From positions 2,616 to 23,697 of the forward strand of contig DIEE01000095.1 in the NCBI GenBank assembly GCA_002418465.1: DNA of 21,082 nt, in the 5' to 3' direction. The DNA comes from Pseudomonas sp. UBA5782 (GTDB lineage: Bacteria > Pseudomonadota > Gammaproteobacteria > Pseudomonadales > Pseudomonadaceae). The notes below the pieces were generated by a model, which was not told the origin of the DNA, made no database searches, and worked only from the letters and a program-made list of their open reading frames with translations. Within the stretch, counting starts at the first letter, position 1; each line of letters begins with the position of its first letter. Made by a program: the position numbers and the translations under genes. Below are positions 14,301 through 21,082 of this stretch, piece after piece.

Positions 14301-15254
14301 TTAAAAACCAAAAACCGTCTTAACCCAATTCTCTTGGCTATATTTGTAAAAAATATCATCTGGCAAATCCACATAAGGCGACTCAAAAAATGAGGAAGGC
14401 AAGCTAACGGTATCTTCGCGCCATATGAAAATATTATTAGGATGGTAGAAATCGTAGCTTACAATATCAGCATTTGTTGTAATGAGCTTTTTGCGATAGC
14501 CCATTGCCTCAAACACCCTGAATGTTAGCCCCCGCTGTATCCTCTTTTGCAAGTCCAGAACGAAGCGAGACCGCCTTAGCATTTCGTTAACACGATCGAA
14601 AGCAATCTGCTGATCAAAAAAATGTATAGAAGCGCTTTTAGGGGCAGCCATCATTGCAGCATCTGCTGAGTATTGATGAACCGACACCTTCATATTATGA
14701 CGCTCAAATGAACTAACGATTCTTTCCAACTCTGGATATCTTGAGTCATAAGTACTTAAAAAAAACAAATCGTTTTCAAACTCTTGCACGACTGCTTGTT
14801 CAAAATGAAAATTTGTTATAAATTTTAGGCCATACTTCCTTGCATCGAACGGGTCGAATGTATAACACACATCAAAATATTTAACGCTATCCTTATATGC
14901 TGGAAAATGGTCAAACCCATCCCAATAATAGACAATAGACCGACCCACTCTGGAGCAAAGATACTTTAAGTGCCTAACATGGAGAACATCAGGACAAAGA
15001 ACCAGCATATAATCATACTGCTCAGGATTAGTTATATCCTTCACGTGAGCAAAACTCTTCCAGATCGGCTTCATGTTCTTCCGCAATATGTTTCTGGCAA
15101 AGAAATTCTGAGCTCGCTGAAACCCCCTATACTCAAATTTCTCTTTTTTATAAACAACAACATCAACTTCACAATTGGAAAAACGCTCGATACCCGACTG
15201 AAATACCTTATATATATCGAAATAATAAGGACAGAGAAAAAGTATTTTTTTCAC
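14301..15254 (-). CDS. AT-rich GT-B-like glycosyltransferase (RfaS/CgeB-like)
   Basis: A 317-residue protein with an N-terminal strand (KKILFLCPYYFDIY) and a C-terminal sugar-nucleotide site GLTFRVFEAMGYRKKLITTN (242-261), which fits GT-B enzymes of the CgeB/glycosyltransferase-1 type. Resemblance to enterobacterial core protein RfaS (WaaS), a putative rhamnosyltransferase, is possible but only a recollection of that protein's size and style. The start is GTG at 15254 with AAGGTG 8 bases upstream. Sampled lines have 28-38% GC against about 65% in the ccm region, and codons are A/T-ending, so recent transfer from a low-GC donor is likely. A 52-base gap separates it from the upstream glycosyltransferase. 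Confidence 0.75.
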   Translation of the reverse strand: MKKILFLCPYYFDIYKVFQSGIERFSNCEVDVVVYKKEKFEYRGFQRAQNFFARNILRKNMKPIWKSFAHVKDITNPEQYDYMLVLCPDVLHVRHLKYLCSRVGRSIVYYWDGFDHFPAYKDSVKYFDVCYTFDPFDARKYGLKFITNFHFEQAVVQEFENDLFFLSTYDSRYPELERIVSSFERHNMKVSVHQYSADAAMMAAPKSASIHFFDQQIAFDRVNEMLRRSRFVLDLQKRIQRGLTFRVFEAMGYRKKLITTNADIVSYDFYHPNNIFIWREDTVSLPSSFFESPYVDLPDDIFYKYSQENWVKTVFGF

Positions 15255-15306
15255 AACGAAACACCTTGTAAAACTACCATTTAGATCCCCGCCCCTTTTT
15301 CAAAAA

Positions 15307-16191
15307 CTACCTGAATATCAGGTAGCGCAACCTCTTTAACAACTGCCTATCCCAATGAACAAACGGAACCTTTACAATTAGACGCCACGCATATTTCTTG
15401 TCATCCAATACAGCCAGACGCAGAGCTTTTGATACCAGCTTAGATTTACAGGAAGAATAAGCCGCATGACCAATGTAAGGATGAATTACTTTCAAGCCAT
15501 ATAAATATTCAGACTTGTATTGCTTGGACAAGCTATCAGGGTGCTTCCTGTACAGCGTAACGATCTCCGGCAAGATATCGACGAAGTAGCCCTCATGGGC
15601 GATCTTCAAGGTCATCTGAAAGTCCTGCACCCTGATGGCGGGGTCGTACCCGCCTGCCGCCATCATCGCGTCGCGGCGATAGACGGCGATGTTTCCGCCG
15701 ACCACCAGGGCCTCCGAGAGCGCTCGGTCAAAATCGTAGCGTCGTATCTCGCGCTTCTTATCTTTCTTGGGTAGGAGCGCTCCCTGCTCGTCAATACGGA
15801 TCGCCACGCCTCCCAGGCATCCCACTTCGGGATGTTCACTCATGTAGGCTGCCTGCACCGCTAACCGCCCCTGGGGCATGATGTCGTCGGCATCGAAGGT
15901 CGCGACAAACTCACCCTCTGCGAGCGCCAAGGCCGTGTTGAGCGCGGCGCTCACGCCCTGGTTTTCCTGTTTCAAGAACAGGACACGATGTGCCCGGGAA
16001 CCTAGCTTCAAGGCTTCAATGGTGCGCTCGATGACGCTGGCACTGTCATCAGTGGAGCCATCGTCGACGACAATCAGCTCGAAGTTGGGATAGTCCTGGT
16101 CCAGAACGCTGGTCAGCGCCTCGCCAACGAAGTTGGCGTAGTTGTAGCAAGGGACCAATACCGAAACCAGGGGCACCGCAGGTCCGCTCAT
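15307..16191 (-). CDS. Family 2 glycosyltransferase (mosaic composition)
   Basis: A 294-residue GT-A enzyme with PLVSVLVPCYNYANFV (7-22), FELIVVDDGSTDDS (37-50), DADD at 100-103 and VQDFQMTLKIAHEGY in the acceptor half. The ATG at 16191 overlaps the upstream stop as ATGA; the frame is open further, but that would run into the wapH-like gene. It is a paralogue of the gene at 12614-13504, including the C-terminal WDRQLLKRLRYL versus WNRKTFKRFRKYL. Base composition changes inside the gene: about 58-63% GC from 15541 upward (N-terminal two-thirds) and about 33-40% in 15361-15540 (C-terminal third). This suggests a recombination joint within the coding sequence that left the frame intact. Confidence 0.92.
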   Translation of the reverse strand: MSGPAVPLVSVLVPCYNYANFVGEALTSVLDQDYPNFELIVVDDGSTDDSASVIERTIEALKLGSRAHRVLFLKQENQGVSAALNTALALAEGEFVATFDADDIMPQGRLAVQAAYMSEHPEVGCLGGVAIRIDEQGALLPKKDKKREIRRYDFDRALSEALVVGGNIAVYRRDAMMAAGGYDPAIRVQDFQMTLKIAHEGYFVDILPEIVTLYRKHPDSLSKQYKSEYLYGLKVIHPYIGHAAYSSCKSKLVSKALRLAVLDDKKYAWRLIVKVPFVHWDRQLLKRLRYLIFR

Positions 16192-17321
16192 CGGGATGCC
16201 TCCAGCCGTTCCATACGCGGCATCAGTTCCCTGAATTGACCCTGCGCCGCCTTGTCGGAAAAGCAGCTGTCCAGCCACTCGGCCATAGCCTCGCGCCTGC
16301 CGGCGGCCTGAAGTGCATCAGAACGCGCCAAGCTCAGCAAGTGCTTCGCCAGTACATCGCCATCGCGAAGCGGGAAAAGCATCCCAACCCCGCTCACCAC
16401 CTCGCGCCCGCCACCACAGTCGCTGCAGATGATCGGCACATCCGCCGCCATGGCCTCCAGCAGCACCATGCCGAAGGGCTCGTGGTCGGAACTCAGCGCG
16501 AACACGTCGAACGCCTTGAAGTAGCGCCGCGCCTCGGCAACCTGGCCGAGAAACGCGACCTTCGGCGCGATGCCCAGGTCGTGGGCGAGTGCCTTGAGCT
16601 CGCCCTCCAGGCGACCGGTACCGATGATCACCAGCAGGCTGTTGGAGGGCAATCCCGGCAGCGCAGCGGCGAAGCCGCGGAGCAGCGTTGCCTGATCCTT
16701 GTCCGGGTGAAGACGCCCGACGTTGCCGACGATCCAGGCGCCGTCCGGCAAGCCCAGCTCGGCGCGGGCGGAGGCGCGATCGACCTGACAGGCCTGCACG
16801 GCGGCCACATCGATACGGTTGTAGAGCGTCTGGATGCGTTCGGCAGGCCAATCGGACAGGCAGCGGCGCATGTCATCGCGCACAGCGTCAGAAACACCCA
16901 GCAGGGTCAGCCGTCGGCGGAAAACACCGACGAACGCCCGCCGCATCAGCCGCGTGTAGATGCCGAACGCGTGATGTACGCCGATCACCGGCAAGCGTGT
17001 GGCGAGGCAGGCAATGTAGATCGGCTTGAAGCGATGGGCGATGCACAGCTGCACATTGCGCAGGCGGGCGATCTGGCGAATCTCGCGGATGGCGCGCAGC
17101 TTCAGCCCGCGAATGGCCCTGGAACTGTAATCGAGAAACAGCACCTCGTCGGACGCGCAACCGGCGGCGACCTCAGGATCGGGCGCGCCTGTGAGGAAGA
17201 CAGTGGTCACCTTGTAGGGCGTGCCGGCGAACAGCACCGCGTACTGACGGGCGCAATCGAGGAATGGCCCGTCGTAGCCATGGCATATCTGCAGAACGCG
17301 CGCGTCAGCCAATGGGGTCAT
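16188..17321 (-). CDS. wapH: Family 4 glycosyltransferase, WapH-like outer-core transferase
   Basis: A 377-residue GT-B enzyme. N-terminal half: MTPLADARVLQICHGYDGPF. Donor site: VGNVGRLHPDKDQATLLRGF (198-217) and HEPFGMVLLEAMAADVP with the E-x7-E pair E281/E289. Position directly after the carbamoyltransferase is that of P. aeruginosa wapH (PA5004), which is thought to build the outer core; the symbol rests on this synteny and family. The ATG at 17321 is chosen over 17345 because it matches the family start; it overlaps the carbamoyltransferase stop by 17 bases. GC is high and backbone-like. Confidence 0.85.
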   Translation of the reverse strand: MTPLADARVLQICHGYDGPFLDCARQYAVLFAGTPYKVTTVFLTGAPDPEVAAGCASDEVLFLDYSSRAIRGLKLRAIREIRQIARLRNVQLCIAHRFKPIYIACLATRLPVIGVHHAFGIYTRLMRRAFVGVFRRRLTLLGVSDAVRDDMRRCLSDWPAERIQTLYNRIDVAAVQACQVDRASARAELGLPDGAWIVGNVGRLHPDKDQATLLRGFAAALPGLPSNSLLVIIGTGRLEGELKALAHDLGIAPKVAFLGQVAEARRYFKAFDVFALSSDHEPFGMVLLEAMAADVPIICSDCGGGREVVSGVGMLFPLRDGDVLAKHLLSLARSDALQAAGRREAMAEWLDSCFSDKAAQGQFRELMPRMERLEASR

Positions 17322-19062
17322 GCCAGTCCATCCCGTCTTTGGCAACCAGGATGTCTTCCATGATCAGGTACGGCAGGTCGGACCCATAGAACATGTTCAA
17401 CGCATCCGTCGGCGAGCACACCATCGGCTCGCCGCGGCGGTTCAGCGAAGTGTTCAGCGAGACGCCGTTGCCGGTGAGGTCTTCCAGCGCCTTCATCATG
17501 TCGTAGTAGCGCGGGTTGTATTCACGCTTGAGCACCTGCGCGCGGGAGGTGCCGTCTTCGTGGACCACTTCGCCGACGCGGCTCTTCCACTCGTCGTTGA
17601 CCTCGAAGGTGAATGTCATGAACGGCGACGGGTGATCGACCTTGAGCATCTGCGGCGCGACGGTATCCAGCATCGACGGGCAGAACGGGCGCCAGCGCTC
17701 GCGAAACTTGATCTGCGCGTTGATGCGGTCGGCGACGCCGGCCACGCTCGGGCAGCCGATGATCGAGCGCCCGCCCAGTGCGCGCGGGCCGAACTCCATG
17801 CGCCCCTGAAACCAGGCGACCGGGTTGCCGGCCACCATGATCTGCGCGATGCGCTGCGGCATGTCATCGATGCGCTTCCACACCGGCTTGCTCGGGTGGC
17901 GCGCGCAGGCGGCGATGATGTCCTCGTTGGAATAGGCCGGGCCGAGGTAGACGTGTTCCATCTTCTCCACCGGCACGCCGCGCTGGTGCGAAACGTAGGC
18001 CGCCGCACCCACCGCTGTGCCGGCGTCGCCGGAAGCGGGCTGGACGAACAGCTCCTTCACCTCCGGGCGGGCGATGATCTTCTGGTTCAGCTTGACGTTC
18101 AGCGCACAGCCGCCGGCGAAGGCGATCTTGCCGGTCTGCTTGATGATGTCGCCCAGGTAGTGATCCATCATCTGCAGCGCCAGCTTCTCGAACAGCGCCT
18201 GCATGCTCGCCGCGTAGTGGATGTACGGGTCGTCGGCGATGTCGCCTTCGCGCTTCGGCCCGAGCCACTCGATCAACTTGGGCGAGAAGTAGAAGCCCTT
18301 GCCCTTCTCCTTGTAGCGGCGGATACCGATGACGTTGGCGTAGTCGGTGTTGATGGTCAGCTCGCCATTCTCGAAGCTGGCCAGCCGCGAGAAGTCGTAC
18401 TTGGCCGCGTCGCCATAGGGCGCCATGCCCATCACCTTGAACTCGCCGTCGAGCATCTCGAAGCCCAGGTACTCGGTGATCGCGCCATACAGGCCGCCCA
18501 GCGAATCCGGGTCGAAGAACTCCTTGATCTTGTGGATCTTGCCGTTCTCACCGTAGCCGAAGAAGGTGGTGGCGTACTCGCCCTTGCCGTCGATGCCCAT
18601 GATCGCGGTCTTCTCGGTGAAACCCGAGCAGTGGTAGGCGCTGGAGGCGTGCGCCAGGTGGTGCTCGACCGGCTCGATACGGACCTTCTTGAGGTCGAAA
18701 CCGAGCTGCTGCAGGCACCATTCGATGCGTTTGTGATAGCGCTTGTAGCGGCGGTTGCCGAGCAGGATGGCGTCCAGCGCGCGATCCGGTGCGTACCAGT
18801 AGCGCTTGGCGTAGTGCCAGCGCGCCTTGCCGAAGATGCTGATCGGCGCGAACGGAATCGCCACCACGTCGACGTCCGCCGGCTGGATGCCGGCCTGTTC
18901 CAGGCAGAACTTCGCCGACTCGTAAGGCATGCGGTTCTTCGCGTGCTTGTCGCGCACGAAGCGCTCTTCTTCCACCGCCGCGATCAACTTGCCGTCGATG
19001 TACAGCGCGGCGGAAGGATCATGGCTGAGAGCGCCGGAAAGGCCGAGAATCGTGAGTGACAC
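17305..19062 (-). CDS. LPS core carbamoyltransferase (NodU/TobZ family)
   Basis: A 585-residue enzyme very like P. aeruginosa PA5005, which transfers a carbamoyl group to inner-core heptose using carbamoyl phosphate and ATP. Kae1-like N-terminal domain: metal-binding VEHHLAHASSAYH (H134/H138), GIDGKGEY (156-163) and AGGCALNVKLNQK (316-328). C-terminal domain: FQGRMEFGPRALGGRSIIG (418-436). The frame opens at 19221, but the start is GTG at 19062, where the family begins (SLTILGLSGALSHDPSAALY), with AAGAGG about 8 bases ahead. First gene of the core-glycosyltransferase operon that follows. Confidence 0.95.
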   Translation of the reverse strand: MSLTILGLSGALSHDPSAALYIDGKLIAAVEEERFVRDKHAKNRMPYESAKFCLEQAGIQPADVDVVAIPFAPISIFGKARWHYAKRYWYAPDRALDAILLGNRRYKRYHKRIEWCLQQLGFDLKKVRIEPVEHHLAHASSAYHCSGFTEKTAIMGIDGKGEYATTFFGYGENGKIHKIKEFFDPDSLGGLYGAITEYLGFEMLDGEFKVMGMAPYGDAAKYDFSRLASFENGELTINTDYANVIGIRRYKEKGKGFYFSPKLIEWLGPKREGDIADDPYIHYAASMQALFEKLALQMMDHYLGDIIKQTGKIAFAGGCALNVKLNQKIIARPEVKELFVQPASGDAGTAVGAAAYVSHQRGVPVEKMEHVYLGPAYSNEDIIAACARHPSKPVWKRIDDMPQRIAQIMVAGNPVAWFQGRMEFGPRALGGRSIIGCPSVAGVADRINAQIKFRERWRPFCPSMLDTVAPQMLKVDHPSPFMTFTFEVNDEWKSRVGEVVHEDGTSRAQVLKREYNPRYYDMMKALEDLTGNGVSLNTSLNRRGEPMVCSPTDALNMFYGSDLPYLIMEDILVAKDGMDWHDPIG

Positions 19063-19107
19063 AGGGTTGCCTCTTGAAGTTGGATGACCACTTCCCGTGG
19101 ATCGTGT

Positions 19108-19123
19108 CCGGCCGCACGGCCGG
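19108..19123 (-). repeat. Hairpin in the leader of the carbamoyltransferase mRNA
   Basis: CCGGCC-GTGC-GGCCGG is a perfect 6-bp stem with a 4-base loop, lying about 46-61 bases upstream of the GTG start and downstream of the proposed promoter. There is no T-run, so it is not a standard terminator. It might stabilise or regulate the leader. Confidence 0.45.
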
Positions 19124-19183
19124 CTGCGGTGACCTTCACTACAAAGGCGGGAAGCGCAGCGGCGCCGAACAGGCAAAGCGGGG

Positions 19184-19212
19184 ATTATATCGCGGCGCCC
19201 GGCAAAATCGGT
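19184..19212 (-). promoter_or_regulatory. Candidate promoter for the carbamoyltransferase/core operon
   Basis: A perfect -10 box TATAAT (19189-19184, minus strand) is followed by CCCCGC, a common context in Pseudomonas housekeeping promoters. The hexamer 17 bases upstream, ACCGAT (19212-19207), is a poor -35. The start point would be near 19177, giving a leader of about 115 bases that contains the hairpin at 19108-19123. It lies in the 172-base gap between the second PP-loop gene and the carbamoyltransferase. Confidence 0.5.
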
Positions 19213-19234
19213 AATCCGCAAGGCTGACTCAACG

Positions 19235-20404
19235 TCACGCCGACTCTCGCCGCATCCAGCGGCGCAAATGGCCGTTGAGCCGGGCCAGGCGCTTGCGCCA
19301 CTTCAGGCGTAACACGGCCAGCCATATGGGCCGATGCAACTGCCGCTGCAGTGCAGCGATCAGCGCGCGCTGGTCGGGCCTGCGCTGCGTGAGCAGCTTG
19401 ATGTTCTCTGCCAGGTAAATCCGCAGACTGGCCCGTGGCAGAAGCACCCCGGCAACGTCTCGCGGCTCCAGCGGCAACGGGAAACTGGCAAACCGCTCCA
19501 GCCTGCCCAGCGCATGCAGGGACACCATGGTGCGCAGGCACTTTTCGCAGCGACAGCAGTTGTACATGCCGTCGACCCTGCCCCAGCAGACCCGCAGATA
19601 GGCCTGCGCCAGGGGCTCGGCGGCGATGCGCTCGACCTTGTCGATCCGCTCGGCCTCGCAGGCGTCGTGGATGATCGCGAGGCGCTCGTCGGAAAACAGC
19701 GGGTCGGTTTCCACCCAGGAGCCCCAGGGTTTTTGGTGCCGAAGGCTGTGGGTACCGGGAATGCGCACCTCGCCGATTTCGCCGGTCAGCGCGCGGGCGA
19801 GGCTGATCAGCGCGAAACCATGGCCATGGAGGGGCCAGGAGCCAAAGTCCTGGATCACCTTGCCGAGATTGCTTTCCACCTCGATGAAGCGGGTGCCGCT
19901 GCCCGCCGCCACCGCGACACCCATCGCACTCACCGCCGCACGCCGTGGTAGATCGTCCAGACGCACATCGAAGCCATGGATGTAGATGAGGTCGGTAAGC
20001 ACCTCATGCCCCTTGGCCAGCGTGAAGAACGAGTCGACGCCGCCGGAAAAGAACGTCGCCTTGCGCGGACCGGCGAGCGCAGCCGGCTGATAGATCGAGT
20101 CGACGTCGATCGGCACCGCGAAGAACTCCTCGAAGCTCTGCTCGAACAGCGCCATGACCCGTCCGACGCCCTCCAGAAAGCGAGCCGACAACGCGCCCTC
20201 CACACGAATCGGTCGGCGTAGCCTCATCGCCGCCAGCAGAGCCAGGGGCAAGGCCGCATCGAGTCCGGGCTGCGGTTGCAGCGCGGCGCTACGAATGAAG
20301 ACGTCGTAATGGCGATCGCCGAGATCGATGCGGTAGGTAACCGTCGATTTCTCTAGTGGATCGCCCGCCCATTCCGAAGACAGTTCGGAAACGATTATGG
20401 TCAC
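19235..20404 (-). CDS. Second PP-loop ATPase-superfamily protein with QueC-like cysteine cluster
   Basis: A 389-residue protein. Motifs run in the same order as in the gene at 6783-7895: FFSGGVDSFF (118-127), LIYIHGFDVRLDD (139-151), HGFALISLARAL (195-206), PWGSWVETDPLFS (226-238), DKVERIAAEPLA (255-266) and cysteines C273, C283, C286, C289 (NCCRCEKCLRT), with an extra C284. Spacing of the four cysteines equals that of the paralogue. The C-terminus is strongly basic (WRKRLARLNGHLRRWMRRESA in part), which suggests membrane or polyanion contact. The start is GTG, overlapping the pyruvyl transferase stop as GTGA, with AAGGGG upstream, so the two proteins are probably made in fixed ratio. Substrate unknown; ATP-driven activation of a carboxylate or similar group is inferred from the family. 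Confidence 0.85.
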   Translation of the reverse strand: MTIIVSELSSEWAGDPLEKSTVTYRIDLGDRHYDVFIRSAALQPQPGLDAALPLALLAAMRLRRPIRVEGALSARFLEGVGRVMALFEQSFEEFFAVPIDVDSIYQPAALAGPRKATFFSGGVDSFFTLAKGHEVLTDLIYIHGFDVRLDDLPRRAAVSAMGVAVAAGSGTRFIEVESNLGKVIQDFGSWPLHGHGFALISLARALTGEIGEVRIPGTHSLRHQKPWGSWVETDPLFSDERLAIIHDACEAERIDKVERIAAEPLAQAYLRVCWGRVDGMYNCCRCEKCLRTMVSLHALGRLERFASFPLPLEPRDVAGVLLPRASLRIYLAENIKLLTQRRPDQRALIAALQRQLHRPIWLAVLRLKWRKRLARLNGHLRRWMRRESA

Positions 20405-21082
20405 TGTACGGACACCCCTTCGACACTTTCCTCCGTGCCCTCGTGTACGCGGCTGAACGCATCGGCAAACGCCGTGGCGATCTCGACCTTCAGCGGTTCG
20501 ATATCCAGCACCTTCGGGTTCCAGTCGATTATCCGGCCCTTGCGCATGTTACGCAGGGAAGCGAGCGGGCCGAAGTCATGCACGTAATGGATACCGACCA
20601 AGTCTTCGATGATCTTCACCCGATAATCGTCGCGGCGAGAGGCGTCGTAGAGGAATACCACCGGAATGCCCATGGCGATGCAGGGCATCGCGCAGTGGAT
20701 CTTCGAGGTGATGACCAGGCGTGCGCGACGCCGGTACTGGTCCAGCAACTCGCCGGCCAGCTCCAGACGCAGACGCGTGCTGCTGATAGGCAGGCGCAGT
20801 TTGGCCTGGTCGACGACCACCGCACGCTTGCGGATGGATGCCGGAACTGTCCTGCGCGCCGCCGGGCTCAGACCAACCAGAAACACCTCGCCTTCACCCT
20901 CAGGAGGCTGCTCGCGGCGCGGCAGCGTAAGCGTCACGCAGCGGCTGTAATAGGCCTCCACGCCGTGCCGTTCGAGCAGCGCCTGGGTGCCGCGATCCCG
21001 ACAGCCGATCGGCTGCCAGCGGCGCAGATAGTCGATACCGGCAGGGGGAGAGAAAACACCCCCCCCCCGCCGCGGGGGGGGG
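20401..21082 (-). CDS. Polysaccharide pyruvyl transferase family protein (5' end cut by window edge)
   Basis: The frame is open to the right edge; a GTG at 20961 is only an internal codon. Upstream translation continues as YLRRWQPIGCRDRGTQALL and then HGVEAYYSRCVTLTLPRR, which is the typical core of this family (PIGCRD, then GV-x-AYxS-C-x-TLTL). Further on, ARLVITSKIHCAMPCIAMGI with its conserved His supports the call. Members add pyruvate ketals to sugars or act as GT-B-like transferases in surface-polysaccharide loci. At least 200 residues are visible; the N-terminal third or more is outside. The first few codons lie in the low-complexity contig end and are unreliable. Coupled by GTGA to the second PP-loop ATPase. 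Confidence 0.82.
   Translation of the reverse strand, partial: PPPRRGGGVFSPPAGIDYLRRWQPIGCRDRGTQALLERHGVEAYYSRCVTLTLPRREQPPEGEGEVFLVGLSPAARRTVPASIRKRAVVVDQAKLRLPISSTRLRLELAGELLDQYRRRARLVITSKIHCAMPCIAMGIPVVFLYDASRRDDYRVKIIEDLVGIHYVHDFGPLASLRNMRKGRIIDWNPKVLDIEPLKVEIATAFADAFSRVHEGTEESVEGVSVQ
21059..21082. other. Low-complexity C-run/G-run palindrome at the contig end
   Basis: Ten Cs (21059-21068), GCCGC, then nine Gs (21074-21082) form a near-perfect inverted repeat at the very last bases. This is typical of sequencing or assembly error at a contig end rather than real coding sequence, although it happens to stay open in the pyruvyl transferase frame. Confidence 0.75.

Noticed and set aside
17320..19059. 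A 579-codon plus-strand open frame antisense to the carbamoyltransferase
   Set aside because: Its translation is rich in R, V, H and A with no domain. It is the mirror of a highly conserved GC-rich gene, where antisense stops are rare. The carbamoyltransferase on the other strand explains the sequence fully.
19063..19221. N-terminal extension of the carbamoyltransferase frame
   Set aside because: The 53 added residues are basic, low in hydrophobic residues and unlike the family; the GTG at 19062 with AAGAGG upstream fits the known N-terminus.
1..21082. CRISPR array, tRNA or rRNA genes, insertion sequences, phage genes
   Set aside because: I saw no regularly spaced repeats, no transposase- or integrase-like reading frame, and no tRNA- or rRNA-like sequence on either strand.

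Overview
The window looks like a Pseudomonas chromosome contig, probably from the P. aeruginosa / P. resinovorans / P. alcaligenes side of the genus. The backbone is GC-rich. It carries the ccmA-ccmB-ccmC-ccmD-ccmE-ccmF cytochrome c maturation operon divergent from a FliK-like/FlhB-like gene pair. It also carries a lipopolysaccharide (LPS) core block that follows the P. aeruginosa order hldE - msbA - small LPS-kinase-like gene - ... - WapH-type glycosyltransferase - carbamoyltransferase. The species call is recalled knowledge, not a search result.

Layout. 1-3315 (minus strand): ccm operon, tightly overlapped, with ccmF cut by the left edge. 3525-5430 (plus): FliK-like protein and a stand-alone FlhB C-terminal domain. 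5420-5848 (minus): exported rhodanese-like protein. 5986-6654 (minus): hldE, broken after about 214 conserved codons, so both the end of the kinase domain and the whole adenylyltransferase domain are missing. This is also where the ccm/fli neighbourhood meets the LPS neighbourhood. 6783-9982 (minus): a PP-loop ATPase, a WaaL/Wzy-family O-antigen ligase and a membrane-anchored glycosyltransferase, placed between msbA and hldE. 10052-11860 (minus): msbA. 11940-12590 (plus): LPS kinase-like protein, divergent from msbA. 12614-17321 (minus): five glycosyltransferase or glycosyltransferase-like genes, the middle ones strikingly AT-rich. 17305-19062 (minus): core carbamoyltransferase. 19235-21082 (minus): a second PP-loop ATPase overlapping a polysaccharide pyruvyl transferase-like gene that runs off the right edge.

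How the genes work together. MsbA flips lipid A-core to the periplasmic face, the glycosyltransferases build the outer core, the carbamoyltransferase decorates core heptose, and the WaaL/Wzy-family protein joins polymer to core or polymerises it. The accessory genes appear to customise the outer core. The least explained part is the pair of diverged PP-loop ATPases at about 6.8-7.9 kb and 19.2-20.4 kb. They share an SGGVDS ATP-pyrophosphatase loop and an identically spaced four-cysteine site resembling that of QueC. One sits behind the ligase gene and the other behind the pyruvyl transferase-like gene. They are the best candidates here for an undescribed glycan-modifying activity.

The last 25 bases are a C-run/G-run low-complexity palindrome typical of a bad contig end. 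The hldE junction could therefore be either a genuine rearrangement or a misassembly. I found no tRNA, rRNA, CRISPR array, insertion sequence or phage gene. No gene-free stretch exceeds 300 bases.
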